Shown here: in pieces, positions 49,144-61,130 of the stretch | Layout of the letters: every line of letters begins with the position of its first letter | Position numbering within the stretch: the first letter of the stretch is position 1 | Origin: Gentiana macrophylla | Lineage: Eukaryota > Streptophyta > Magnoliopsida > Gentianales > Gentianaceae | Reading direction: 5' to 3' | Assembly: GCA_026214975.1 (NCBI GenBank) | Contig: CM047807.1 | Span: 71,651,824-71,715,823, forward strand | DNA length: 64,000 nucleotides | Program-made: the position numbers and the translations under genes | The notes under the pieces: generated by a model | The model's database searches: none | The model's input: the letters and a program-made list of their open reading frames with translations, nothing else | What the model was told of the DNA's origin: nothing

Positions 49144-50003
49144 GTTGATTGTTTTAGATGTTAATCAATTAGTTGTAGGAGATGCATGCTATAAATAGAG
49201 TGTACATCCTTCCATTTATCCCCGGTAAAAAAATATTTTCCAAGCAAAAATAGAATTAGAAAGATTTCACCCTAAGAAAACAAATATCTTCTAACATGAT
49301 TAATATATCTATCTACTATTAAGAGCAAAAATTGCTCCTCCCACATTGATCCACGTCACTATTTGTTAGGATGACTCTGGTGGTGACACGTGTTCTGTTT
49401 TCTTACAAACTTTTTTTTTCTTACAAAAATCACTAAACTTATAAACAAAGCTTCACACTGGCTGGATCTCAAATTCCCTTTCATTCTCGTTAATTACTTT
49501 ATACATATTTTAATATAAAGAGAAATATAGTACAAGCCAGCTAAAAAGTGCTTTGCCCTTTGGTCCTTTGGATATTACGTTGATCGATCTTGGTCCTAGA
49601 ATTATTAGTGTCATCCACCATTTTTTCCATATTACGTTAATGAGGCTGTGAGAAAGTATCCTTTTGGTTCAAATCTCTTTTATTCTTGAGTGCAAATGTA
49701 TGAATCAAATCATGTAGGATTATTTCGAGCTTTAATTTGTCGATTGTTGTTGCTGCTGAATTTATGTTGTTAAGATGTGTTCTTCATTTACAGATTTGAA
49801 TCAAAAGTTGAGGTTTGTGTGGTTTACACTCAATGGATTATCTTATTATTCAGGTAAAATGTTAAACCATTTTTTGTTTTTTAGCATTATATTTTTCATT
49901 TTTTGACAGTTCCTCTTTAATTACTCTTTCAACAGATCCAAGCGAGAGTTGGTGATGCATGTGGTCTGTATTATAATAAGGAAATGAAACTCATTGCTAC
50001 TAT
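49144..50003. other. Intergenic AT-rich region
   Basis: No ORF or RNA gene seen. TCTACTATTAAGAGCAAAAA near 49312 resembles a Helitron 5' end, but no matching CTRR hairpin end was found. Confidence 0.4.
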
Positions 50004-51490
50004 TTTTGTTTGTTTGTTTGTTTGAGAATTAAAAGGCAATTCATTAATCAAGATACATCCGCCATTAATTGCGGAAGTTACAGAGGCAGGTGGGTTTAAT
50101 CCCCAGTTATAGAAGCTGAAGGGATAACCGGGAAGGGAAAAAGCCAGTGATGCAAGAACATCAGCAGTCTTATTACATTCTCTGCCAGCATAAACAAAAG
50201 AACAAGACTTGAACAAGGTCCTATCTAATTTGATCTTCTCCATGATGGATCCAAAAGCAGATAAGTCCCCCAAAAGCAGATAAGTCGTCTTCTTCATCAT
50301 GCAGTCTCGCAATACAGGATAATGAGTCAGATTCAATGATTATAGGGAAATATTATGATCCCAAATCACAATCCTACCAGTACCATGCCCATTGCAAAAG
50401 CCAGCATCCGCATTAGTTTCGATCGAGTTCCGAGTTGGTTTGGACCAATTGGTAGGGAAAGGAACAGGAACATAAGCTAATTCATCCAATGAGGAAGAAG
50501 TCTGGAACGCCATTAACAAGGAATGAGCTTGGTACGTACGAGATTCTACAAACAGACGGTGGTTCTCCCTCAAACACAGCCCTATTACGAGCCAACCAAA
50601 CAAACAAACCAAAAATAGAACAAAAAAGCTCTGTATTTCCTTGCTCCAAATGCAATTGCATAAAAAAAATCCACAAATATCATTATATCAAGGAAAGAAC
50701 CATGCCTGCTGTTCAAAAGAGGGGTGAAGGCAGGGTAGGAAGACCAAAGAGCATTCAGCCATCCACAATGAAGAAGCCAGTGATCCCAAGATTCCACACA
50801 GCATCTACACAGACAGCAAACAGATCCCATCAGAAAACTTACGCAACTTCAGGTTTGAGCCGCGATAGGTAGAGAAAGAGTTACAGTTTTCCATAGAAAA
50901 AGCTTGATCTTCGGAGGAAAGCGAAGTGACCACAGGTAATTCCACAAGTCTCTACTCAGTGTGTGTGTGTGTTGATGGTCCTCCCTGATCCTTTGCTCTG
51001 AGTTTTTCCTTGTGTGCTAAATTATATCCGGATTTGACAGTGAAAGTTCCTTTACTTGTGTAGTGCCATATGAGATGGTCTCGGAAAGAATCTAGGCAAA
51101 TAAGAATAGTCAGGATGGCATCCACTTCATGTGTTAAGAATAAGAGCTGTAGAATAGGGAGATTCCAAGAAAAGTTGTGAATTAATTGATCCACAGTAGT
51201 GAATTAATTGATCCACAGTAGTGAAAGCTCCAAAGAGATCAAGTAGAACCTATTCTGAAGTTGTATTCTTGGAGTTGCTCCCATATGTTAATTTTTATCC
51301 AACAAATATCTTCCTTTTAACAGGTTGTTCCACATAAAAGACAGCCTAGAACCAGAGCTAGCTGTCAATACGTCCTTATGCTTGAAGTACTTGGCTTTAA
51401 GAATAGAAGCCACCAAGGAGTTGGGACTATTGAGAACCCTCCAGCATTGTTTAGCAAGTAAAGCATTGTTGAATCCCATTACTTATGCAC
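50004..51490 (-). pseudogene. L1-type LINE, 5'-truncated: RT thumb, zf-RVT and RNase H
   Basis: Minus-strand order: MGFNNALLAKQCWRVLNSP (51288-51479), then DHLIWHYTSKGTFTVKSGY (50952-51194), the zinc-binding domain with CCLCRCCVESWDHWLLHC (50585-50830), and a plant L1 RNase H with ETNADAGFCNGHGTGRIVIW (50340-50612) and FVYAGRECNKTADVLASLAF (49971-50336). Several frameshifts. It ends in a (CAAA)n-type tail, seen as (TTTG)n at 50005-50024. It differs from the neighbouring LINE by carrying RNase H, so it is a separate insertion. A 21-bp direct repeat lies at 51179-51221. Confidence 0.85.
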
Positions 51491-52032
51491 TTGCTTTTTC
51501 TCCAAGTGCAAGATTTGGGCATGTGTTTAAGCATTGGGTGTTTCTTTCAGTTCTATTTTTTTCATTTGCAGATTAACTGTGTTCGAGTTTTCTTTTTTGA
51601 AAATTTAGATAGTAAGGATGAAGATTCTACCGATTCCTTTGATGGGAGCAAAACTGGTTGTGGAGTGTTACATGCATGAGTTCTCTGCATTGCTATTTTT
51701 TTTCCCGGTTGGAAGTAATTTATAATTTTATATCGGATAAAGGGACTTAAATCCGATATAGTGATTGTGTTATATTTTGTCTTAATAATATTGTGTTATA
51801 TTTTGTCTTAATAATATTTTTCTGATGTATGTGAAATTAGGATGTATGTGTTTTACTAGGTTTAGATATATACTACATGTTAGTGTATTCATTTGGAAAA
51901 TGCCAACGGTTGCTCATTCAATTATCATAACAATGCCCAATATAATTGGGACATTGATTATATACCTCAACGGCATAACATTGAATTATTATGCTAATTG
52001 AATGATTAAAACGTTTAAAGCCTTTTGAACAC
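51491..52032. other. Intergenic AT-rich region
   Basis: No gene. A 27-bp direct repeat with TTGTGTTATATTTTGTCTTA lies at about 51766-51818. A weak inverted repeat (TCATTCAATTA with its complement) lies at 51916-52008. Confidence 0.4.
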
Positions 52033-52035
52033 TTA

Positions 52036-52324
52036 GGCTCTGTTTGATTTGAAGGAAATAAAAGGAAAAGAAAAGAAATGGAATGGAGGGATTTATGTCT
52101 AGTGTTTGGTATTTTTGGTTGGAAAAGAAGAAAAGGAAAAGATGGAAATCAAATGGAAATGATCTGATGTAATTAATTAATGAGACTTTGATATTTCCTT
52201 TCGTTTCTTTTGATCAATCCAAACACTATAAAGAGACTTTGAAATCACCCATTCCCCCTCGTTTCTCTTCATTCACAATCCTCTCTTTTCTTTTCTTTTT
52301 GTTTCATTCAAACCAAACAGAGCC
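52036..52324. mobile_element. PIF/Harbinger (Tourist-like) MITE
   Basis: 289 bp with terminal inverted repeats GGCTCTGTTTGATTTGAA / GGCTCTGTTTGGTTTGAA, flanked by the 3-bp duplication TTA (52033-52035 and 52325-52327) typical of PIF/Harbinger. The interior is purine-rich on one side and pyrimidine-rich on the other, and non-coding. Confidence 0.88.
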
Positions 52325-52332
52325 TTATTTCC

Positions 52333-52473
52333 GGGAAATTCTTAGGTGAGGACTCCCTACGGTGAAGACTCCGTTAGATTTGCGCCATGTGTACAAGAGG
52401 ACAAAAATAGCGCACACATGGCGCAAATCTAGCGTGGTATTCGCCGTAGGGAGTCCTCACCTAAGAATTTCCA
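52333..52473. mobile_element. Mutator-like MITE, almost fully palindromic
   Basis: 141 bp. The left half (GGAAATTCTTAGGTGAGGAC onward) and the right half are inverted copies over about 59 bp, with a ~20-bp loop. The 9-bp sequence CTTATTTCC flanks both sides (52324-52332, 52474-52482), the length produced by Mutator-like transposases. Its target straddles the last base and TTA duplication of the neighbouring PIF MITE, so it inserted later. Confidence 0.82.
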
Positions 52474-52483
52474 CTTATTTCCC

Positions 52484-53568
52484 TATAAATAGAGTTTTGT
52501 ATATAGAGTGAAAAGAAGTACATGCAAGTCATTATTCACATATAGTACATGTTAAGTGTCAATGAGGATAATACAAAAACCAAAAGTTCGTAGCATCTAG
52601 GTGTATTCCTCATGGTGTAGTGAGGAAAACCGTTGTATCTCGAAAGGCGTTTGCGCTATTTCGTGGGCACAATGTCGGAATGATTCTTCTTATGGACAGA
52701 TTATTATTATTCGCCTCTCTTTGCATTTTCATAAATATTTTTGCTCAATATTTGTTTATTTTGTTGTATGACATTTATAGTATTAAAAAAAAAGGATCCA
52801 TCATTCACCGGTGCGTATGTGCTTTTCTTCACATGAACAAACATGTATTAGAAATTACCTTAAAACCAGTGGATATGTATTTCAATAAACAACAACTAGG
52901 TTGTAAAATGAGCCTTTTTGTGCAATCGTTGAAAGCTCCCCCTCCCCTCTCCCTGCAGGTATAATTCCATGTCGAGGATAATATTGGGATTATCTAAAAT
53001 AGTATTATTATGTATTTATTTTATGGTATGACTTATTGACCAAGTCGATATAGACCTATATATTTGTATCATCACTACACAATTGAATCAATAAAAATAC
53101 GATACACCTTGAATTATGTTATTCCACAATCACATGACAAAATGTCGGATTTTTGTGTTCCACGCCCCTAAGGTGGCGTATGAACTGTAAAAATTGAAGG
53201 TACCGATGAGGAAATTGGCAGTACAACTGAAGATGCTACAAACTCTTGATGGGATCATTGGTTTTGATTTAACACAGAAAGTGATGCTATATAGTTCTTT
53301 ATCAGACTTGGTGTATGATTATTATTTCGAAAATCGTAGATCGTGTGTTTGTTGTGTTTAGTTGTAGTTATAGAAGAACAAAAACAAAATGTGCAATATG
53401 TTTTACAGTGGAATGATCATTTGTGTGATTGGTTCAATATGTAATGAGGTATGTTGTCAATGTTTACCCCGTAAAAATGTAAGTATATGTTGAATTATGA
53501 CATAAACTCTAACCGGTTATATTTTATCTTGGGCCACATGCTTGCATTTGCACTACAATTATCCACTA
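52484..53568. other. Intergenic region
   Basis: No recognisable gene. A 114-codon plus-strand ORF (52620-52964) has no domain or codon pattern to support it. Confidence 0.4.
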
Positions 53569-53686
<118 letters not shown>

Positions 53687-54024
53687 CGCCCTGGCAGCCA
53701 ACAAGCGCCATGCGCTGAAATTTTCACGCCGAAAGTTGTGTATTTTAGGTCTGTCTTCATGTTATAGAATTGTATTTTATGTCAATTTTTATTTTTTACT
53801 CAAGTTAAAAAACCGTAAGAACCAAATTTTTTGAAGGACCCAAATTTATAGTCAAATTAGGGAAAGAAAGTCTAATCAAATTCGTTAAATTTTTTATAAC
53901 GCTCATCAACATACGATACCTTAAAAATATTTTTGATATATATATTTTTTATTTTCACAGGGTTGAGGGCCTAAATTTTTTTTGCCCTTGTAGCCTCCGA
54001 TTATACAAGAGAGACGGCCCTGTG

Positions 54025-54033
54025 TGTGTGTGA

Positions 54034-54112
<79 letters not shown>
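54025..54112. repeat. Compound (TG)n(TA)n microsatellite
   Basis: A TG run (54025-54048) followed by about 32 TA units. Confidence 0.97.
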
Positions 54113-54115
<3 letters not shown>

Positions 54116-54523
54116 TTGTTTATTATTAGTTTTTTTGTTTTAGATTTTATTTCATAGAAACGTTTTGAAAACTCACAAAGTCGGGTTTCTAGTTTTTTGG
54201 GAGGAAAAAAAACAAAAAAACTAAAGATCAATGATTTGTTTTTCTTTCGAGTTCGAGTAATCTTCAGAGCCGGGGCAGACTTCTCTTCAAAAACCTTATC
54301 CGAAATGTAATCACCCAGCTGAGTTTTTGGGTCTAAACTCATATATTTGAGCTCGGCCTGGATACTATCATTTAACTGAGTCGAGTGCTCAGTCTCCAAC
54401 TTATATAGTATGTCAAAAGAATTTCTTGTAGCTAATGCTGCTGAAGTCCCAATTACTTGGCCATAAGAGTGTGCAGCCGAGATCCGACTTATTGACTATG
54501 CCTATTCCATGGACATTCATTCT

Positions 54524-54557
<34 letters not shown>

Positions 54558-55510
54558 CCACTTTGGCTTGCTGCAACATCAATTTTTTGGGTGCCATCAT
54601 GTGTACTTGAACTTAATCCCTTGCTTTCCAAAATCTCTAAAGCACTATCTTCACCCATTGTAGAGCCTTTTTGTGCATTTGGCTGCACTAGCGGAGCTGC
54701 AACTTGGTCTTTTTGCCCTGCTCTGTCTATTTGCAAAAAGAGAGTTTCCGGATTGTTGTGCCCTGCCCGGGTCAAGCTCAATGACTTCCATGTAGTACCA
54801 TCCTCTATAACGGGAGGTATTTTCCTATCCTTATTTATCATGTCTGCATTAGGAAACATGACATTAACCTCTTCCTCAATGGAAATCCAATCATCGCAAC
54901 ATCAGTCTCCATGACATCATTTTCCTTAGAAGTTTCAAATTGGGAGGAGGAATGAAGTTTTGCAGGTGATAACAAGACTTCATGGGCAGGAACCTTTTGC
55001 ACAAGAGATGTTGAAGCATCAAAATCTGATGGTTTAAATGTGCAGCTTAATTTCTCCATCTTGCAGCGGAACCTCTAATTTTTCATCCTTAAGCTTTGGT
55101 TTCCTCCTGTATTCTTGACCCTGTTTTGATTGCTTCGGTTGAGAGAAATGAGCACTCCGTAATTCAGGACGCTTTACCATACACTCTTCAATTTGGTCTA
55201 GAGAAGATCCGCACATAATCCTCATTTAAAGCAAAACGAAGAACATGTTTGTTATCTAAAAGACCCTCAGTGACCATACCTTTGAAGTTTTGCTAAGATA
55301 AAAATTTATGAATTGACTCCACGCAGCAAGCGTTGTTTCAATTTCTCTGGAATGGTAATTGCAGGCTCGCCTTTGAAGGTATTGTGATAGGACTAATGCG
55401 GATTCACCAAAATTGATGGTGTCAATTTACCACTAAATTGTTGCGTGATTGATTGAAAAGGCGGTGATTCTGATGTTGCTGTGTTGGAAGTAGGAGCAGC
55501 CATGGACTAG
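54113..55510 (-). pseudogene. LINE ORF1-like (DUF4283-type) remnant, degenerate
   Basis: On the minus strand from ATG at about 55503 reads MAAPTSNTATSESPPFQS, then FKGEPAITIPEKLKQR. After frame changes it reads LLDNKHVLRFALNEDYVRIF (near 55215-55275), the conserved core of the DUF4283 nucleic-acid-binding domain of plant L1 ORF1. Further segments (54838-55059, 54413-54859, 54001-54399) are low-complexity tails with many frame breaks. An A28 run (T on plus, 54530-54557) has expanded inside. It could belong with the LINE at 50.0-51.5 kb in the same orientation, but RT is missing between them. Confidence 0.6.
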
Positions 55511-57027
55511 AAGAAAGAAACTCCAATCGCAGAAGATAATTGTGGATTTGAATCCCTAAAATCGCCATTGCTAAGGTGTGGGAAGGTTTCCGCCTGGAAA
55601 TCGCCTAAGGGATGCCATTTTCAAACTATTGAAATCGTTGTATTTTTTTTTCCGGAGTTTATACTAAGAGGAAACCTACGCAATCACGACAACGTAAAAT
55701 GAAAAAATAAGCTTTAAACGTGAATGACATTGTTATATTTAATGTATATATAGTGAATAAGCTTCATTGATCAAACCTTTCATGTAGTAGAAGAAAAAAT
55801 TGAACCCCATTAACAATTTAAGCCTTTAAGGGTTAAAAAAAAAAAAAAGACAGAGCATAAATAAAATCAAGAAAGTCGACCTGATGAAGATTAGAAGCCA
55901 AAATTTATGAACAATACACAGAAGGGAAAGGTTGAAATTTGATGGGAAAAAAAATAATAAATAAATAAATAAACCCATAAACACACATGAATTAAACTTA
56001 TTTATCAGCGGCAGACGTCGTTTATTATTTCGATAAAAAGTTGACATTGTTTAACCTACGGAATCCAACTTTGATAAACCTCCTCCTTCCCCGATCAGAA
56101 AATCTTATATAAGTTGTTATGGAGCACAACGACGGTTGCATGTGTGGATGAGTGACAATGAGAGAAAACGTCAACTGAAATCGATGGAGCCAAACCACCT
56201 GCTGATGAACCATGGCCATTAGTCATATTCAATTTCCAGTAATAAAATAGTACATAAATAAAAGCTTAAAAAATATTCCGTGAAAAAACCCAATAAAAAG
56301 ACTACCGAATTAGTTTGCCTCGTCCGCTGTCTTCTATGATGATTCATCTCCACAGTCCGCGTAATATGTTTCTTAGTTGAAAAACCAGGAAAAGTTTGAA
56401 TTCATTCGTTTTAAAGGTAAACATCAAGCAACATCCAAAATACAAGAAAATTTTGAAGAAACAAACACAACACCATTGTATAGGTTAATTTTTCTTGATT
56501 TTAAAAAATGGACGGTTAGTTATGTAATGTCCACTCAAAAAAAAAGTTATGTAATGTCTGGATCAAAAAACCTGAGGTTCTTTTTTTAATTACACGTAGC
56601 GGTGGCTAAGTACGAGGCATAATCACGAATATCATCGTCGTTTATCAGTAAAACTGCTTGTAACTACCTCTGCTCCACAAATTAAATAGAACAGTTTTGT
56701 TCGTCAAGTGTCCGGCTCGTGATAACTGAGCACGTAAGTTTATGTAATTAACTTTCATATCATGCATACATAGATAAATGAACAACATAAAGAAAGGTGT
56801 GTTAAATTTGCAACAGGGAAGAGACACAACAGAACGGAAAATTAAATAACTATAACAAAGATTGAACATACAAACACTATCCACAGAAAGAAACACCACC
56901 GGGGGCCTGGAGCCAATTGCCTTCAGAGACAATTTTCCTGCTATCGAAGTGTACTGCAACCACTAGAACGTCGTATGTTGTCAATATCGTAAAATCCTTG
57001 ATTCTGACACATTATTCTGATATGTGA

Positions 57028-57060
57028 AGATCTCGAGATATAAGTGTTATCTCGAGATCT
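57028..57060. repeat. Perfect 13-bp inverted repeat with 7-nt loop
   Basis: AGATCTCGAGATA, spacer TAAGTGT, TATCTCGAGATCT. The arms are themselves partly self-complementary (CTCGAG). Confidence 0.9.
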
Positions 57061-57156
57061 TTGATCAAAGTAAAGACCACCAGTGCCAACTTGGGGTCAT
57101 GGGTAGGGTAATTCTGCTCATAAGGCTTCAATTAACTTGTGAATGGTGCAGCCTTA

Positions 57157-57275
57157 CATGTAGCAGTAAGAAAATCCTCGTGTACTATATGAAGAGTATA
57201 TAGGATCTTCTTAACTCGATATCACGTACCTTACACTTTTCTTATAGTACGCGAGGATTTTCTTACAACTACAAC
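57157..57275. repeat. Hairpin with ~24-bp arms, MITE-like or small-RNA-like
   Basis: GTAAGAAAATCCTCGTGTAC (from 57166) pairs with GTACGCGAGGATTTTCTTAC (to 57266), continuing through ACTATA/TATAGT; the loop is ~55 nt. Short flanking words TGTAG and CTACA extend the stem. No clear target duplication. Confidence 0.7.
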
Positions 57276-59559
57276 AAGACGGCATCAATCATAATTGAAA
57301 AACTCGATAAAATGAGTGGTATATTGAGTTAAAACTTCCATTCCGAAGCCAAAAATAAAAAAAACTTACTTCAGAAGCCCAAAATAGAAAAAGCAAATTC
57401 TCGAGACCTCACGATATAATTAAGGTTCACACACTTGCATTAAAAAAACTCCCTTCAAATGAAACAGAATAAAAATAAACAGTTTTCTTTTTTCTAAAAT
57501 ATAAAAGTAAAGTTTTAACTCGTTAAACCACTCGGTTTGAGAAAAATGAAAAGTACGGGGCCGAACCTCACAAATTTGGCCATATCAATATAAGTGATAT
57601 AAAATGCTTCAAACAAATATAAATACTCAAACTCATTAAAAGCATCAGTATTTAATCACATTACAATAATTATAAGTTCATTTGTTCTTGCAAATTATTG
57701 TGTCTAATTTAATACAATACTTAGTAAATGATAGAACCTTAGAAAGATCGAAATAAAAGGCAGTGTATCTTTTGTTAACTGTATTAAAGAATCTATAATT
57801 AATAAATAAATTATAATATATCTTATTTACTATCATGCAATGTATGCTTGATATACATGCATCTAATGATCCAGTAATTAACACATAATTATCTAGTTTC
57901 TTTGTGCTCAAGTTTACAATTACGCAAAAACAAAAACAAAAATTGATCCCACTAATCTTGATTATTTTCCTTTGTTGAAACGATAGTTTGTTCTTAATGA
58001 TAATCATTAAGCAAGTTTAATATATTATTTAACTTAAATTTTTGACTTATGTATTAGTGTCACTTTATTAATCCATGTATAATCTTAGAAATCTAATATT
58101 AATTATGAAATATCACGTAGAGAGAAAGAGTGAACGCTAAATTACAAAAACAAACAGAACATTGCACCGCCTGAATCCGTCCTTCTAATGCAAACACTCA
58201 ATTGCATTCCTATAAATGGTACTTACAAACTTGTTTGTCTTTGAACAAATTAGCCCTTGCATAAGTAATAAAGCAAAAAGCCCTTACATAAGTAATAAAG
58301 CAAAAAGAATCACTACAGTGATCACAAGTCATAACATACAAAATATTTATACTTACTAGATATAATATAGGTAGTATGATTGTACGTATTTTTCTAGATT
58401 CAAATATTTTTTTCGTATAAGAAAAGATTATTCATATTGGGAATAATAATATTGCTCTCGGTTTCTATTATGTGTTTCTCTTTTTACAGATAATGTTATG
58501 AGTAATGCTATATGCATAACACTTGTGTTATAACGGGCAACACAACTCACGTTTATATCATTAATTATAGTTTACCTATATCGCGACACCAAATCGTTAA
58601 CATTTAAGTGTCGAAAATTCGATTTTCGATCTCTAAAGCGATTCTAGATTATACTTTTATCCGATCTACTTTTAATTTGACGAAAAGTCAATTAAGAATC
58701 AATTGTCACAACGGTATCAATAACGATAGATTTGACGTAGAATCACAAAAAAAAAAAAAAAAAAAAAAAAAAGAAAGAGAAAAAAAAGGTAAACCAACCT
58801 AATTATAAATGTCACTCATGTTTAATCTAAAGATAAATGTCACTCACTAATCACCAATGATTATTTTTCCAATAATTATTTATTTATCAGGGAGGGAAAG
58901 GATCGGGTAAAAAGTAAAAAACATGGATATCCAAGGTGGTTTTTTAGTGTTGGATGGGTAAAAATTACTCAAATCGTATGTCTGCATGCACGTCGCATAG
59001 TGTCCTGGCTTTAACTTTTTTCCCATGTTGCCTGACATGCAATACAATGTCTAATAAATATACATGGTACATTTTTTCTTGTTATGTTTTTGAATTAATA
59101 CAAATCAAGGTTGTAACACTTTTTGTAGAATTAATGACGATATATATATCAAGTATCGCTCGCGTATAAACCGAGTGTTAATTTGGATAATTAGATATTT
59201 GATTGATGATCCGAGAAGCATTTAGAATGAGGTTACAAAACAAACAAAGCATAAGAGGTTCCAGATCCGGAAGGATATTTATTCTGATTTTTAAGTCAAT
59301 ATGTGAGCTAGATTATAAAGGTGTGGATGTATGAAAGTATATTGTAAATGAGAATGATGACTCTTTCATATGGTGTTTCATCGTGAGATTGCGCATTAAG
59401 GGAGCGGGTAAGATGTTACCATACGTTTAATGGTTGAGGTGACTATCATGGAGCAGTTATAACTCGTGCCATAATATATGGAGCGTGGATTATCGAACAG
59501 TTACACTTCGTGGGCGTAATGTCCGGATACTCATTTAATGAGGCCTAATCGTTGTTTAA

Positions 59560-59870
59560 AGGACCGGTGATGACAAGCACCATGATGCCTTAAGAGACCG
59601 AAGGTGAATATTGCATAACGTTGTTGGCTATAAGGGGACCGATGGTGAATTGCACCACGTCGGGTATAATGGACCGCGGGTGACATGCACCACGGCCGTT
59701 GTAAGGTACCGAGGTTGACATTCATCACGTCGCCTATAGGAACCGAGGTTGACATGGATCACGCTGCCTATAACGGACCAAGAGTGAATCGCACTATGCA
59801 CGCCGGCTATAATGGAGTCGGCTATAATGGACCAAGGGGTGACTGTACCACATCGAATATAAGTCTTGAT
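59560..59870 (+). repeat. Degenerate ~38-bp minisatellite, left arm
   Basis: Units of the form GGACCGAGGGTGACATGCAC followed by CACGTCGGCTATAAT recur about eight times. It is GC-richer than the surrounding arm. Units correspond to 62240-62585 in inverted orientation, but the copy order differs. Confidence 0.85.
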
Positions 59871-60309
59871 GACGTGACCTCGCGAGGCTTGATTAGTGTC
59901 TCGTGTGGGTTGACAAATCTCATTCACGTTTATAGTAGTAATCTAATCATTTCATTCCATAATTAGTGTATATGTAATCTGATTTACCTAAGTAAAAAAC
60001 TTTTTCCCATGCAAAAATAGAATGAAACATATCTTTTGACCACAATATATAACATGTGTCATTAAAATTTGTAGATGCAGTTTCGTGTATATAATATACA
60101 CACGATTGAATAGTTATTTTATTAAAACCTGAGTTATTCTTATACATGTAACGTTTGACTATGTACGAGATATACTCACGAATCTAAAAGTCGTTTATTA
60201 CTAAAACTACGAATCTTAAAGTTGTTTATCACGTGTCCAGCTCGTGACAAGTGAACATGTAGATGTTATGTAACATTGATATCATGTATATACATAGATA
60301 ATTGAAACA

Positions 60310-60590
60310 ACATAAAGAAATTAAAGTGCATTATTAAATCTCAACAAGGAAGAGTGAAGGGTGACCTTAATTAGTCTATTTTGGTGGGTTGGGATTGGAT
60401 ACACGATTAATTGTATATTCAGTTAACTTACTTAAGTCCAGACAACAAATCTACATAAAGAAATTAAGGTGCATTATTAAATCTAAACAAGAAAGAGTGA
60501 ATGGTGACCTTAATTAGTCTATTTTGGTGGGTTCGGATTGGATACATATTCAGTTAACTTACTTAAGCCCAGACAACATATATTTTAACG
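60310..60590 (+). repeat. ~140-bp tandem duplication private to left arm
   Basis: ACATAAAGAAATTAA...GCATTATTAAATCT and GTGACCTTAATTAGTCTATT occur twice (from about 60310 and about 60453). The right arm has one copy (about 61665-61795). So the duplication arose after the arms were formed. Confidence 0.88.
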
Positions 60591-61067
60591 GGCCCTGTAT
60601 AACTGCAAAAGCAGCGCTAGCTTATATGCTCTCATTGTCACCTTCACAACACATATGTTACACAAACAGAAACCATGCTTCTCTAAAATAGAAAATTCCC
60701 AGGCTACCTCAACTCACACTTTCTTCTAATTTTCTCTTCCAAAATGATTTTCTCTAACCTTTATCTATGCTCAGATATGCTTTAGTTTAGTTCCATTTTT
60801 CTGCATTTCTTCCATGTTTACGCTATCTTGTGCTTCATCTCGATTCTTTTGAAACTCGTTTGAGTTCTTTTCCTTTCTTTTAGAATTTAAGTTCAAGAAT
60901 CAAGAATGGTTTTTTTTTCAGATATTGCAAATCATTGTGTTGGTGTAGAATGCTATTCTTGTTTTCACATGTTCATGCACATGCTATCATCTCATTGTTT
61001 GTAGTACATACTTCTGATTCATTGATTTTGTTGTTCTTAAAAGCAGTGGATCCATAAAGATTATGTT

Positions 61068-61130
61068 CTAATGGTAGAATCCAGAGGGAACAAAGTCAAC
61101 AGAACAATTAATACAGAACATTCAACAAAC
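61068..61130. other. Spacer between the arms
   Basis: About 63 bp (TAATGGTAGAATCCAGAGG onward) without a partner on the other side. Too short to carry a gene. Confidence 0.75.

Larger units (their letters stand above)
55511..58160. other. Intergenic AT-rich region
   Basis: No supportable gene on either strand. Two hairpins are listed separately. Short poly-A/T tracts and ORFs of up to 109 codons look like chance. Confidence 0.5.
58161..61067 (+). repeat. Left arm of the giant inverted repeat
   Basis: Particular to this arm: a 28-bp tandem duplication (GCATAAGTAATAAAGCAAAA) at about 58257-58311, an A-run at 58745-58772, a minisatellite at 59560-59870, and a ~140-bp tandem duplication at about 60310-60590. 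The inner 400 bp are pyrimidine-rich and resemble a plant 5' UTR or promoter, with no long ORF. Confidence 0.9.

Noticed and set aside
49312..49332. TCTACTATTAAGAGCAAAAA as a Helitron 5' terminus
   Set aside because: No CTRR end with a hairpin could be located downstream and no RepHel coding; the similarity alone is too weak.
51916..52008. Weak inverted repeat TCATTCAATTA with its complement
   Set aside because: Short imperfect arms in AT-rich DNA and no target duplication.
54435..54914. 159-codon plus-strand ORF with a long Phe run
   Set aside because: Created by the T28 tract opposite the LINE ORF1-like remnant.
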